64,000 nt of DNA, taken from positions 998,604 to 1,062,603 of the forward strand of contig JAAOMT010000295.1 in assembly GCA_016748015.1 (NCBI GenBank), given 5' to 3'. Numbering within the stretch: position 1 is the stretch's first letter; each line of letters starts with the position of its first letter. Shown here piece by piece: positions 31,740 to 44,179 of the stretch. Source of the DNA: Geosiphon pyriformis. Lineage: Eukaryota > Glomeromycota > Glomeromycetes > Archaeosporales > Geosiphonaceae. The notes under the pieces were generated by a model that was given only the letters and a program-made list of their open reading frames with translations, made no database searches and had not been told where the DNA came from. Both the position numbers and the translations under genes were made by a program.

Positions 31740-33589
31740 TATGAGAAAAAAGTTTTGCAGAAAGTTTTGAAGAAAGTTTGTATATGTGTTTTTTGATAAA
31801 TCCAAATAAGCGATGAAGAGAAAAAGAGAGAATGAGTTTCTTTTTATAAAGGTTTTTAACTTGTGAATGGGATCTTTACTTTCTGTCCTAATTTCGATAT
31901 TATACCCGAACTTGTTCATTTAGCAATTATTTCGTCTAACTTTTTCGGTAAATAGCATTTTCAGCTTACAAGAGATCTTAAAAAGACTTCATTAAGCCTA
32001 TCATTAAATCTTATCCCAATCTCAAAATTGACTTTTCTCGAAATAAATAATCTCTGAATCGCTATTGTTCTTACATTCTTTTGACTGCATGATCTAATAT
32101 TCACTCGCCCACCCTTTGCTGATATGGGCATCTGAACCAGCTAGGAGTTTGTTGATGGGCCAACTCAAAGTGGAGATCTCACATGAAAAAAGAATTTTAT
32201 CCAAAATTATCTCCTTCAATTGCTAAGGTTAGAATTTCCTTTTTTTGATTTATTTTCCGGAATATATATATATATTTTTTTGAAATGCTTTAATAAGTGT
32301 AGTCCAACCATTATGGATTAATCCAAGATAACTAATCGTGGAACAAGAAAAAATAATAGTCAGAATTGAGATCGAAAGTCTAAAATATTTTTGTCGAATA
32401 AATAGATTTCGGCTTATAAGTTATTGAATAAACAAAGAATGGGATTCTTATATATCAGTTTTTTCATCCTAACTCTTTTTATTTTGGTTTTGAATCTCGA
32501 GCTGGAATTGAAAGGAATCAGTAAGTCATCTTTTAAAAAGAATTCCTTCTTGCCACAGATTAAAATTTGGAGTTCATATTTTCTATGTATTTAGATTATT
32601 CAATTTTTAAGGAATCGGGACTTTTTGTTAAATCTTTTAACACTAGAAGAGAGAATTGAATAATGGGACTGCATAACTTTAATTCAAATATTAAGGTTTG
32701 TTACTAAGTTAGCCCATATCTGAATTGGTTTAGTTACTTCGGGTGTTACAATGCACAGAATTATTGACAATGATACGCGAACAAAGAATCTGTGTATTAT
32801 ATTGTTTGGTATCAAAAATGTTGTGAAACCTTATAAGCTGGCTGATAAATATGCTAAAAAGTTCATCTTGCCTAATCACTAATTTAGAGTCCTCTATCCT
32901 TATCAAATAATCAATATGGGCTCACAAATTATGGAATTCAACCAATTTTTAAGAATAAAAATTTATAATTCTTTAGGCAAATGTATTAAGAGTTAGCCAA
33001 ATATTTTATAATAGTGAGATACTATCTAATTTAAGCGGTTTTATTTATGATTTTTAATTTTATTAATCCCTTATAAATTTTGATTTTTACTTCTGAAAAT
33101 GAATAGAAATGGAATAAAATTATGTTACAATAGATAATTTTATCAAAAACTTTTAAAAAAGCTGCTATTTAACAAATAATTAAGCAGATAATTTAAGATT
33201 CTTGGAAAAACTACTTTTGATTTTCGAGCTTATATTAGCAATTCAATTAAAGCTTATATTGTTATGTTAATTTTAAAAAAAATTATTGTAAATTTCAATA
33301 AAATTAGAAACTATAATTCGAGTAATAAATAAAAAATACTTGTTTCTTTTAATGTGATTTTCAATTCGAATCAATTTTTTTGGTTTTTATTCGTTGCAAT
33401 TTTTAGTTAGTTTTTATTCGAATAAGATAATAATATGAAAATTATTTTGAATTTTTTTGTTTGATTTAGTTATTTTTTTATAATTTAAGAAACTTGAACT
33501 AATTACATTTTTTTTCTTTATTATTAACAGTATATATGAGATTTTTTTGAGGTGTTTTAAAATTGAAAACTTGTTTTTTTTATAATGCT
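31740..33589. other. Intergenic DNA upstream of the CipC-like gene; no gene seen
   Basis: The first 200 bp are the presumed promoter of the CipC-like gene. The rest is AT-rich with a few less AT-rich patches (about 32090-32180 and 32700-32900) in which I recognise neither a coding frame nor a known RNA. Confidence 0.45.
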
Positions 33590-36500
33590 TTATTAAGTGT
33601 TATTAATTATAATAAATATGGTTTATGTACTTTTTACACATTATTAACCATTCTAGCCAATCAAAACTATATTATGCTTAAAGCTACATACACAACTGTA
33701 CAACTTTTATTAAAAACACTTTAATGTTTTTTAAAAACATCCAAATTATATGCTTAAAACCTCTTTAGTTTTTTTATTATATCTTTATTGACCATATAAT
33801 TTATTTAATTCAACAATTTTTTAAAAAATTCAAGCAAATTGGTTATTTATAAAAACAAAATTCTGAACTTAAATTTTTAAAAACACAAGTTTTTTATTAT
33901 AAATAAAAATTGTTTAGAAATAATAATAATAAAACAATACAGCCAAATATTAATTTGTGTTTATTTTACTAGATTATATTATTATTGTTATTGTTTAAAT
34001 CAAAAAAATTATTATTTTTTATAATTTAATTAAAACTAATTACTATTGTTAAATTAATAATAAAAAACCATAATCAAACAATTAGATTAAAAAATTAAAC
34101 CAAACTTGTTTTTTTAAAAAAACAGATTTAAAAATAATAATAATAATAAACAATATTTTATTATAAATTTGGTTATTAAAAATCTTAAATTTTTAGTGTA
34201 TTATTTAAAAAGCCTTTATTTAAAAAAAATTAATTAATTAAAATAAAAAATCTTTTTTTTTCTGTTCTTTTTAATGATTTTATACTTAAAAAGTTGCTTA
34301 TTAAGTTACTTTTTTTTTAAGTTTGTAGCAACTAATTTTTTGATGTTTTTATTAGTTCTATTACAATTGTGCCAATTATAATACTCATTTTTAATTTGGT
34401 TATAAACAATAATCTTTTTTTTATTTTAAATAATAGTAATAGTAACATATTTGTCAAATTAGTTCTAATTAATATATAGTTAAATTGCTTAATATATTGA
34501 ATTTTAATTAATTTTTACCAGTTTTAAAAGCAAAACAAACCACAATTTTACATAAAACTTTATTTAATTAATTTATTAAGTTACTTAACTTTAAAAATTA
34601 ATTAATAAAATAAAAATAAAGCATCTTTTTTTTGTTTTTAATAATATAATTAATTTTAACAATATTTAAAAAATTATTACAAATTATTAAATAAGTAATC
34701 TTATTTGGTTTTTAGTAAAATTATAAAAATCAAATTAATTTATATTAAGACTGTTTTTTAGTATTAGGTTTTTTTGTATAAAGTTTGTTTTTAAGTTTTT
34801 TTAAATATTGTTATTAAAATTAATCCTGTTAAATATTTTTTATTATTATTTTAAAATTGAAAAATCTTATATAATTCTTGTTTTTGTTGTTATAACTTTG
34901 TATAATGTTTTTACAAATGTTTTTTTTAACAAAATTAAAAATTTTTTAAGTGTTAAGCTAAAATTTGCTGGTTTATAACAATATATTATTGTGTATTTTA
35001 AGTTTTTTAAAACTGCTAAAGCTGTTTTTACTTGTTAATTGGTTTTAATAGTAAAAAAATTAATTATTATAAAGTTATTATTTAACTAAATTTTATTATT
35101 ACATAATTTAAGTTTATTTATTTACATATTTTTATTTTTATTAAAATATAACATATATATAAATTTTTTCAATTTAAACTAAAATTTTAAATAATTTAAT
35201 TATTAATTTACCCAATTTTAACAATTTGGTTTTTAAATTTAATAATTAATTAATTTTAATTATATCAAATACATTTTTAAAATTTAATAAAATTACAATA
35301 TAAAACACTAAAATACTTATATATTTAATTAAGAATTATTAAATAGCTAAGTTTTGTAAATTAAAATTCAAAAAAACCAATTTAAACTTAATAAAATTTT
35401 TATTTTTAAATACAAAAGCTATAAACAAAAAAAACGATAACTTTAATATAAAAAAAACAAAACCAGTTAATTTATCAAAAATAATTTGAAAAACATTAAA
35501 ACATTTAAAAAAAATATTTAACAATTTTAAAAAAATAATTTTATAATAAAAACCAAGTTATTTAAACTTTAGCATTTATAATAACACCAATATTTAAAAG
35601 TTTTTTTTATTAAACACAAATTTTTTTTAAAGTATTAGTTTTGAAAATAACAGTTTTAAAAGTTATCTTAAATTTGAAATAATAATAACAACATATTTTT
35701 GGTAGTAGTTAAAATCAGATAATTAGAAAATAAAACAAATCTGATTATATATTTACAAAATTATATTGTTAATCTTAAAGACTGTATAAATTAAAAAAAA
35801 ATTAACCAATTTAGTCTTAAAAAAATTGCAAAATACAATTATTATTTTTTGTAATAAAAAGGTTTGTTTTTATTTTAATAGCATAATATAATTATTTGTA
35901 ATAATAAAATTTAATGGGTTATAATTGTATTTTATTAAATCAGGTTTTTAAAATGTTAAAATTGATTTATTTTAAAATTTTTAATTTATATTAATATTGC
36001 AATATACGAAAATTGATTTTAATATAATTTTTAAATTGGAAAAATTGTTTCAAAATACTCAATATTAATTTCGTATATATTTAATAATTATTTTATACAA
36101 ATTTATACCAAAATAATAATTTTTATTTAATTAATAATTTTTTAAATTATATTTACATAAATAATTTTGATCGTAATATGAATATAAAGCCACATTTTAA
36201 AAATAATAATAAACATAATAAATTTACAGTTTTATTTTTTAATTGAAAATTGAAAAATTATTTAAAAAATCAAGTAAATTAATTTTAAAAAATCTTTTAT
36301 AATTAAAATTTTATTTAAATGAAAATATATATTACAAAAAGAATTTTGATTTTCACCAAAAAAACCAGAAATTGCAAAAATTTATTAAAAAGTTACACTT
36401 TTAAAAAAATCTACAAACAAATTAATATTTAAAAAAATTATTTGACAATAATAAAAATTATTTTTAAAATTGTATTTAAAAATTGATTTAATTTTTTAAT

Positions 36501-36700
36501 CAAAAAAAACCAATTAAAATTAATTAATTAATTAATTATATTAACAATTAATATACACAAGATAAAAAAATAGAAACACAAATATAATATAATCTTTGTT
36601 TCAAAAAATATCGTATAGAACACAAATTTGAATATTTTGAAATAGTAATAAAAATTCCACCATATGATAAAATTTAATTACACATAAAAAAAAAAGATAT
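33590..36700 (-). mobile_element. Possible third LINE copy (C), inverted and AT-decayed
   Basis: At its left edge, 33618-33675, the + strand reads TATGTACTTTTTACACATTA and then a stretch that lines up with the reverse complement of the LINE A 3' tail (22145-22210); roughly three quarters of positions agree, differing mostly by transitions. The following 3 kb is A/T-only sequence of the same character as LINE B. I could not verify RT or RNase H correspondences by eye, so only the tail is supported. Confidence 0.4.
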
Positions 36701-38365
36701 AATTTATATCACAATATATAAAAATAATGTATAAATCGAATTATAAATTTTGCAACATTTCTTTTATTACCATGCAAACCATATTAATCTCAGCATTAAT
36801 AATAAATAAAATTGTATTTTATTATTTCAAATATTTTTGGTCATTGGATTTTTATTTCGCTTGTAATTGCTAACTTTTTTCCAGTTATAGTGTTGTTTTA
36901 ATTAAATTTGATGTTTTTATTCAAGAACACAAAGTGATATATATATTTTCATGTGATATGAATAAAGATATATAATATATTTTAAGAGATAATTAAATTT
37001 CTTTTTATTAAAAAAAAGTGATCGAAAGGTTAATGGGGGACGTATTCCCCATCCATGATCATCAATTATCAATGGACAATTTATAAAAAGCAATAATTGG
37101 TTATTAAAAAGCAAAAGTTATATTAATAATCATTGAGATGAAACGGTACAAATTTAATGTGGTACACTAATTAGAAATTTCTTGGGGGGGGGGGGGGGTA
37201 AAATTGGTCGCAGAAGAATGATTATAAGAAGATAGATTTAATCTTACTTGTGTTATTAAAGCTTATTATTTATGGAGCAATTCTATGTAAAAAAAAAAAA
37301 GTTTTTTTATTATGTCAGTCAAAGTTGTTGTTTTGGATCTTACCTTTTAGAGTAAAGATCCACATAGAAAAATAATTCAGAAAATCGTGTATTAGGTAAA
37401 TAGTGTACAAATCCTTGGGTCCTGCAAATTGGATGATGTTTAGAGAATTTTGTGGGACATAAAAATTAAGGTTGTTGATTATTTGGGGGTACTGATACTC
37501 TATTTTTATTTATTTATTTATTTTCAAGCAAACAAATTAAAAGTTTATATATCATTTATTGAGATATCATCAACTTTAGGAGTTAATCAAAAATTGAAAA
37601 AAAAAAGATATTCAAGATTAAAATAAAATTAATTTCTTTATTGGCTTTTTCATTTTGGGAGTGTGATTTGAAAAGAAAATATGACAAAATTTTAATGGTT
37701 TATTTTTTAACATATTTGATTCGTTGTAAAATTGAGAAACAACATGAATCCCAAAATAAACTTTCCGTTAGGTAGTAAGCAAGCCATTTCATTGATTTTT
37801 CCTATTATGTAATAGACTATAAAAGTGTGAAAAAAAGCTTCCAAAAAGTGAATTAGACGTATTTTTATCAGCACATGATGTTTCAAAATAAAATGTGAGC
37901 ACAGATCCATTTTATTAATTCATTCTAGAAAATAAAAAAAATAATAATATTAAAGTTCTGTGAGCTTTTGAGTTGAACATAATTATATCGGCAGAAAGTT
38001 CCAAAATTACAATTTTTATGGAAACTGAAGATCCCCCAATATTACCTACCTTTTGACCCTTTTCCACATTTTAATTGGATATTTGTACAAATATTGGGTT
38101 TGAATGATCAGCATGTGTTGAAAAATTGGAAACAAAATTAGATAATCGTATTTACCTGCCCTGCTTGTACAAAATTCGTTCTTTAAAGAAAAGGCTATTG
38201 GAAATTCTAGATCTAAAGCTTTTGATCAATCTTATCAAATATGAAAATTTTGTTCAAAAATTTTCTGAAAACCAAAATTATGTTTGAAGCTGCATGAATA
38301 TTCATTATGCCAGCACGAAATAAACAATTTCTATTGTAAAATCTAATTGTTCAAAAAATTATTTT
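36701..38365. other. AT-rich intergenic DNA; no gene seen
   Basis: No supported ORF. A small GC-richer palindrome (ATGGGG, 8-base loop, CCCCAT, about 37032-37052) and a run of 15 G (37184-37198) stand out. Confidence 0.45.
37184..37198 (+). repeat. Homopolymer of 15 G
   Basis: An uninterrupted G15 run in a very AT-rich setting. Confidence 0.95.
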
Positions 38366-38547
<182 letters not shown>

Positions 38548-38837
38548 GTTTATCTTTATTACAAATAATTTATCATATAGTAAAACGGTAAAAATTAATC
38601 TTGTAAAAAAAAATTTTTTGTTAAAAAAAACTCCGAGAAAAACTGCTTTGAAATTTATTTCTAGACTCGCATTAGATAAAATTCGATTAACTCAAATTCC
38701 TCTCTTTTGAATATATTATAGACTCGCTAATATTTTATTTCTTGATGTATAAAAAAATTTTTTAATTCGAAATTCTTTAATCGAGTAAATTTTAAATTAA
38801 AGCAAAACATTAAAAAGAGAAATTTACTTGCCCTAGT

Positions 38838-38841
38838 AGTA

Positions 38842-38892
<51 letters not shown>

Positions 38893-38916
38893 GTAATAGT
38901 AGTAATAATAGTAATG
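38838..38916. repeat. (TAA/TAG)n trinucleotide microsatellite
   Basis: TAG-TAA units flank a pure (AAT)n core of about 17 units. Confidence 0.95.
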
Positions 38917-39593
38917 AAAAATTTTTTAATTATTCACATGAATCGTACAAATAATTAGGGAATTGAACGTTAGTTGCTCCAAAAAAGTGAGATTAATTTT
39001 TAGATTCGAGTAACCCATAATTCCTCCAGGTTTGAAAAAAAATTTACCTACTTCAAAATTTTATGAGGATCAAAATCTATTAAATAATCAAAAATCTTGG
39101 CATGATGCACAAAACTCATCAGCTGTACTTTTTTATCAAAAATTGATCAGGAAAATAGAAAGACCGAAGTCTTTTTTTGGAGCGTTTAATAACAAAAGTT
39201 AGATTTTTGTGATAGTAACTCGTTGTGATCACTTTGTTAGTTTCCCCTTTCTCAAAACAATATTAATAAAAATATATAAAAATATACATTCTAACCCCTT
39301 AAACGAACCATATTAATAACGTTAATTAAAATACAATTTTTTCATGGGGGTGCTTCCATTGTAAATGTATTAAATTATGATCGACCATACCCGTCAATGC
39401 ATCAAATTAACTTTATGAAAAGTTCTTAAACAATGTTCCATATAAGCTGAAAAAGGTCATAAACTATTGAATACTTAATAAATACTGAAAATTTTTTCAA
39501 TGCCAGGAAAACACTTTTCAGAAAATGGTTACTATATTAAGTTATCCCTGTAAATTAATGGATTATAAATTATATGTACTTCAAATTATTCCC

Positions 39594-39640
39594 CTCTCCC
39601 TCCCCCTCCCTTCTCCTCCCCCTTCCCCTCCTCTCTCCCT
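39594..39640 (+). repeat. C-rich homopyrimidine tract
   Basis: About 47 bases of only C and T (CCCCTCTCCCTCCCCCTCCC...), highly unusual in this AT-rich window. Confidence 0.9.
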
Positions 39641-40287
39641 TATTCAAATGAGAATATAATTATTCTTTGTGAATCTTCAAAAATAAGGTTTTTGAGAGGC
39701 TTAATAATCTAATCACGGAATTTATCCAGCTGAGTATTGGTTAATTTAAAACCAAACAATGTTCAGACTGTCTCTTCACTAAAGTCAATATCAGATAAGA
39801 ATGTTTGCATTTTTTAGCGTTATAGGAAAGAAATTTTGAAATTATAAAAATTTTGCAGAAACACCGTAAATATGTTTAAAAGAATCAGTCAAATTTCTCA
39901 ATCGTCTGTCCGTAAAAAAAAAACGCAAAGCAAAATTACACTTTCCAAAAGATTAGAAACTACATGTGCTTAATTTATTCATTGACACGTGTACCGTGCT
40001 ATCAAGGTACAATATCAGAATATGCACTGACCAGTTTCGCAATTACAAACTAAAATCATGCGTGCCTAGCACAAGTATCGTATAACTCGATCGTTTGGGA
40101 CGGTTTTTTTAATTAAAAAATAAACTTTCATACGATAATATTAAATATGTTTAATATCAAATAAATATCAAAAATAAATAAATAATAATTTATGAAAAGA
40201 TGGGAAATCACCTTTTTTTTCCAGGTTCAGCATATACAACTTAAATTTTAAAACCAGTGCTGCTGAAATGGTTTTGCGAAAATGCCG

Positions 40288-40328
<41 letters not shown>

Positions 40329-40335
40329 ATCAATT
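40288..40335. repeat. (ATCA)n tetranucleotide microsatellite
   Basis: About eleven AATC units with a single GATC variant near the end. Confidence 0.95.
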
Positions 40336-41123
40336 ACTTTTCGGAAGTACAATCCATACAAAACAAACATTGATTATATCTTGTTTCACATTATTGCATA
40401 TTTCAAAAGAATTTTCGAAGATGATACCACAATTCAAAAAAGTTTTGAAGCACTGCAGGAATTTAACTTGACAATTCTTGATTTTAAACAATGGCACAAA
40501 AAATTTTTCCGAAAATTCCTACCCCTAAACATATGCGTTTTTAATCTGAGAAAAAATTCTCACAAATTACCGACATAATAGGAATTGCAATGACCATCTT
40601 GGAATCAGGAGGAGGAAAACCTTGCTGTTCTTGGAATTCTTGATGATGTTGATGTTAATGTTGATCTTGGTGTTTATAAGAACTTTTAATACAGGAATAC
40701 AAACTGCAAAAAAAATTAACATTGTGACCCAAGTGAATTAGATATTTTTTAACTTGATCTTATTAAAAATAAATTTAAAATGCTCAATTACTTTTAATTA
40801 TAAGAAAATTTTGAAAATCTTAGAAATTATGAAACATAAAGAAATCACTTATTTTAAAATCTTAAGAAATATGAAATTGGAGTGTTTGGTAGTCAAAAAT
40901 AATTTTCATGAATTGACCATAGATCAAAAATGGTTACAGAAAGAATATGTCTATCACAAAAAAAATCACACTTTTGTGAAAAAAATTCAAGTTATTATTA
41001 TTATGATTATTATTTTTATAACTACTATCATAAACAAAATTCCTTTCTTTAATAGGAAAAAATCTTTTATTTTATTTTCAAATCATTTCCCTAGAAAAAA
41101 AGCTTGAATCTTTGAAAATCTTT

Positions 41124-41518
41124 TTAATGGTTTGTAGAAAATTCCCAGTTTGTTGGAATCGTATTATCAATCAAATATTGATGAGTTTGTCTGTTGTTTG
41201 AACTTGAAGCATTCGTATTATTTATATGCATTTGAAAATTTGAAGGAAAAAACAAATGGTTTTGCTCAAAATTTGGATATAAATGATTACTCCTAATAGG
41301 TAGTGAATTATCACGTAAATGACCATAGTGAGGACTGATTGAAGGACTTTTTGTTATTGAAGGTGATGAAGTTGGAGGTAAAGTAATTTGCCTGGATAAA
41401 TTTTCTGTTGTCATTTGATTACGATGATCGATTGGTGTTATGATCAATGGAAGAGTTGAAGGATGAATTTGACGACGTTGATGATTATGATAAGGAGTTT
41501 CAAAAGGTGGAATTGTAC

Positions 41519-41566
<48 letters not shown>

Positions 41567-41765
41567 AGGATAGAGGTAAATTTCCAATAAAATTGGAATC
41601 ACTTCTTTTTGGTACCATAGCAGTTGAGGTTTGTTGTCGATTATTATTATTATTATTATTATAATTATTATTATTACTGTTATCATTAATATGATTATTA
41701 TGATTTTTATTTTTATCATCATTATTTTTATCGTTATTATATAGAAAGTTAGAAGCATGTTGGTT

Positions 41766-41798
<33 letters not shown>

Positions 41799-42287
41799 TT
41801 GAGAAGAAACATTTTTTTGTTGACTTGAAGAAGTTTTAGGATATTTTCGATTATATATTTTACTCGCTTCTCTAGCAAGTCCTTCATAATGCTCAACAAT
41901 AACCTCTGGTTCTTCTTTCCAACAGCTTGCCACGGCTGAAGAAACTTCTCTCATGGGTAAACGATATCCTTTGGCTTGTAATTCTTCTACATATTTCTTT
42001 CTATAAATCATAAATGCATTCGGTGGTTTGGAGGGAATTTTTCCTTTCCTGTGTCGTAAAATTAATTCTTCTGGATTTATATGAGGAGGGAAAGGTATTT
42101 TGATTGTTGGCCGAGGTAAAATGAATCTTTTATGATGATGATGATGATTATGATGGGAATTGGCTGATGAAATGCTTGCTGATTCATCAATTATCAACCA
42201 TTGCTGCTGCTGCTGCTGAGGTTGATGAGGCCTTAGTTCTGATGTGGGTAAGTGAGTCTGGACTAATTTCCTATTGTTGTCTGTCAT
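41124..42287 (-). CDS. HMG-box protein of the MATA-HMG type
   Basis: A single-exon ORF of 387 codons on the - strand, ATG at 42287-42285. Residues about 84-150 form an HMG box: KPPNAFMIYRKKYVEEL, REVSSAVASCWKEEPE and a third helix with YEGLAREASKIYNRKYP. The KPPNAFxxYR start and the SxxxxxxWKxEP pattern fit the MATA-HMG family, DNA-bending transcription factors that include fungal mating-type regulators and are greatly expanded in arbuscular mycorrhizal fungi. Outside the box the protein is low complexity: a His run (about 45-52), Gln runs (24-29 and about 164-175) and long Asn runs coded by ATT microsatellites (41518-41563 and 41640-41745). Those are probably disordered and length-variable. 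The frame is intact across about 1.1 kb despite these repeats. Whether it is a mating-type gene or one of the many paralogs cannot be told here. Confidence 0.87.
41518..41563 (-). repeat. (ATT)n microsatellite coding a poly-Asn tract in the HMG gene
   Basis: About 15 perfect ATT units, read as AAT (Asn) codons on the coding strand. Confidence 0.95.
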
Positions 42288-42715
42288 ATTGCAAGGGTCA
42301 GTAGAGAAGTATTATTTGAGACAAAAAGAAAGCTACAAACAAAAGTCTTTAAAGATGTCAAATTTAGTAGGGACTTTGTTGATTTAGTGCTTTTCATGAA
42401 AAACTACAAAAAACAAAAATAAATCAAAAAAGACTTTTGATTGAGGCTAAAAGAACAAGTTTTTTTTTTCATAGAATGAACGAATTCAGGAGGAGTCCAT
42501 TTGAGAATAGAATAGAAATGAAGTGACAAAATTAATCAGAATCAATTCGAAAAAATAAAGACCTTTTATGTTAATATAGAAGTAGTACAAAAACTATTCA
42601 AATATATATTTCACGTTTAAACTTATTATTATTTTTTTACTAATAATTGACGAGTAGTTAATTCATTATTCTTTACATTCAATTCCTAAATCATTTTGGG
42701 ATTTTTTTATATAAT

Positions 42716-42716
42716 A

Positions 42717-42765
<49 letters not shown>
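42716..42765. repeat. (ATT)n microsatellite upstream of the HMG gene
   Basis: About 16 ATT units, roughly 430 bp upstream of the HMG start codon. Confidence 0.95.
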
Positions 42766-42767
<2 letters not shown>

Positions 42768-44145
42768 GTGTATTTTAATATTAGTAAATATATATTTTTC
42801 ATTATACTTTGCTTTTAATTTAATTTACATTAATTTTTTTTTGAATAATTATAAAATTGAATTAAAATTCTTGATATCTTTTTAGAACATTCTATAATTT
42901 TAAAATTTCGAAGGCTGAAAGATTAATAACTAAAGACAAAATTTTTGTCCCATTTTTTTAGGAAATTTTCGCGCAATGCTTTATCCGAAGTTAGAAAGTT
43001 TTTCTAATAGAAAAAAAAGTTGATAATATTATATATAGATTAAATTCATTGAACCAATGGGATTGGATAATTATTTAATTTCTTTTTTTCTTATTTCAGG
43101 TTTTAAATAATAGAATCTTATTTTTAAGCAAGTCTATTTTCAATCTAGCATGACTGCTTCCTCGGCCGAGTTAAAATTTAAGTTCATTGTGAAATCAGGT
43201 CTCTTTAATTTTTTTAGATTCAAAAATATTTTACAAGTTGCAAAAGTCTCGAACTTTTTTTTTTTTTTTAATTAGTAGATCATGCCAGGATCTGTTATAA
43301 CTTTTTTACTGTCACTCAAAATTTCAATGGTTCCTTTATTCAATCAAACAATTCTCATGCATTTAATAAAAACTAAAATAGAAGGTGTGAATATTTACGC
43401 GGTTTTTTCTATATTTGTTTCATATTAAATATCATTTTTTTGATTTTTAATGCCGGATAAAATAAGAACCCGGCTAAGAATTTAACAACAATAATGAAAA
43501 CAAAAAATTATGAATTAAATCAAAATACCCTTTAAAATTTTCAACTTTGTTTTAACAAAATTATGAACATTTAAAAATTTAAACTTTAAATTTATAATTT
43601 AAGAATGATAAAACTCTTTTTAATGGATTATTTTTATTTATAAATTTGAAAAATATTTTAAATTTTTCATCAATTATAGATAGTTTAACAAAAATTAATA
43701 ATGAATTAAAAATTTTTCTTTATTCAATAAAAATCTTTATCCAATTAAAAATATTTCTTTTAATAATCAAATTTATTTTTTAAATTTTATTTTTGTGTTA
43801 ATAGAAAATTTTGAAAAATGTAAAAAATATCTGTTGTCAGCTTTATTTTAATAAAAGCTATTTTTGACTTTTACATCAATGTTTAATCTTAAATAAATAA
43901 TCACAAATGTTAACTTTACTAATTTAATACGTTTCAAACTCTATTCTGTGTGTTCAAACCATTAATAATTATTATTTATGACAAGAACTTGTTAATCTTG
44001 ATAGCACGGATCAAAAAACTCAATCTTTGTGTTAGGATATTAAAAATTTTTTTCCTTCTTAACCTGACTTCAACGATCGCAATAAAATTAATCGAACAAA
44101 TTTATATTTTTTAAAATATTTAACTTGTCATTGTTCAAACATAGA

Positions 44146-44179
44146 ATAATAAAAATAATAAAAATAATAAAAATAATAG
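44146..44179. repeat. AATAATAAA tandem repeat
   Basis: Three to four copies of the 9-mer AATAATAAA. Confidence 0.85.

Larger units (their letters stand above)
38917..41123. other. Intergenic DNA downstream of the HMG-box gene; no convincing gene
   Basis: Contains a C-rich homopyrimidine tract (39594-39640) and an (ATCA)n run (40288-40335). Open stretches at 40282-40578 and 40754-41107 are Asn/Ile/Lys/Phe-rich, begin in or next to repeats and have no recognisable domain, so I do not call them genes. The stretch 40700-41100 probably includes the 3' UTR of the HMG gene. Confidence 0.45.

Noticed and set aside
37010-37090. GC-richer hairpin with ATGGGG/CCCCAT stem
   Set aside because: Looked like a tRNA or small RNA at first, but no cloverleaf, no T-loop consensus and no known RNA family fits.
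40282-40578. 98-codon ORF starting in the (ATCA)n repeat
   Set aside because: Its N-terminus is repeat-coded (SINQ units), the rest has no recognisable domain, and no splice or neighbour evidence supports it.
40754-41107. 117-codon ORF downstream of the HMG gene
   Set aside because: Lys/Ile/Phe-rich composition as expected from AT-rich DNA, no domain, and it lies in the likely 3' flank of the HMG gene.
41564-41899. 111-codon ORF on the - strand within the HMG gene
   Set aside because: A shifted-frame shadow of the HMG coding sequence, mostly Asn/Ile from the microsatellites.
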